The notes beneath the pieces were generated by a model. That model saw nothing but the letters and a program-made list of their open reading frames with translations. It was not told the DNA's origin and searched no databases. Source: a virus. From it: 40,020 nucleotides of DNA. The stretch lies in the IMG/VR virus record IMGVR_UViG_3300047169_000054, positions 1 through 40,020 of that record. One strand, 5' to 3'. Numbering within the stretch: position 1 is the first letter of the stretch; each line of letters starts with the position of its first letter. This document shows positions 39,990 through 40,020 of the stretch, piece by piece. The position numbers and the translations under genes are program-made.

Positions 39990-40020
39990 TTATGACCAGA
40001 CGGCCGTGATGTTGCCCACG
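39990..40020 (-). CDS. C terminus of the tail tube protein (partial)
   Basis: Nine codons VGNITAVWS then TAA at 39990-39992. Tube proteins of this family commonly end in a strand like 'v..kv.G.it..', and the next genes are the tail chaperones. It should be the end of the gene that starts at 559. Reading across the join needs 1+3k missing bases. Confidence 0.65.
   Translation of the reverse strand, partial: VGNITAVWS

Noticed and set aside
1-40020. CRISPR array, diversity-generating retroelement or reverse transcriptase
   Set aside because: No evenly spaced array, no reverse transcriptase motif and no adenine-specific variable repeat was seen.
1-40020. Integrated prophage with host flanks
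   Set aside because: No host genes or att duplications at the ends; the gene order closes on itself instead.

Overview
The window is almost the whole genome of one tailed double-stranded DNA phage with a siphovirus-type (long, non-contractile) tail. It is not a piece of bacterial chromosome. It carries HK97-type head genes, a TP901-1-like tail tube, a G/GT-type tail chaperone pair, a tape measure protein, a lambda-type tail tip set, a holin/endolysin pair and a tyrosine recombinase. No host housekeeping gene or integration boundary is visible. DNA is GC-rich. Two families of short intergenic repeats (AGCTGACAGCTG-like and CCACGGAGACACGGAG-like) resemble repeats I recall from Acidobacteriota and other soil bacteria, so an acidobacterial host is a weak inference.

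The molecule is probably circular or circularly permuted. The N-terminal 186 codons of the tail tube run off the left end, and the last nine codons of a minus-strand gene followed by a stop open the right end, immediately before the tail chaperones. Joining the ends restores the expected order. The missing piece would be 1+3k nucleotides, perhaps a few tens.

Layout, read on the minus strand: (1) 26.5-19.3 kb, an early operon with an exported or membrane-free set of replication and accessory genes (winged-helix initiator, probable helicase-loader-type protein, J-domain protein) and a chain of tiny, often zinc-binding proteins coupled by ATGA or GTGA overlaps; (2) 19.1-16.6 kb, small genes, integrase and an HNH nuclease; (3) 16.6-9.5 kb, terminase, portal, protease and capsid; (4) 9.5-0 kb, head-tail connectors, terminator and tail tube, interrupted by five genes that begin with Sec-type signal peptides, including a 1.1-kilo-residue beta-helix protein; (5) 40.0-27.0 kb, tail chaperones, neck protein, tape measure, tail tip and lysis. 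Only four genes are on the plus strand: a zinc-ribbon gene (26.6 kb) divergent from the early operon, two adjacent genes at 33.9-34.7 kb and a DUF2513 gene at 37.1 kb.

Thus almost all transcription runs one way round the circle, from the divergent control region at 26.47-26.64 kb through position 1/40020 to the end of the lysis genes at 26,989, where it meets the plus-strand zinc-ribbon gene. The most notable oddities are three disrupted reading frames, all in the exported-protein genes; a tail tube with a long hydrophobic N-terminal extension; an 18-cysteine tail on the prohead protease; a recombination scar holding a methyltransferase fragment and half a tRNA-Thr; a 29-bp block shared by two unrelated genes; and a 21-bp palindrome with iterons next to an AT-rich patch upstream of the replication genes.
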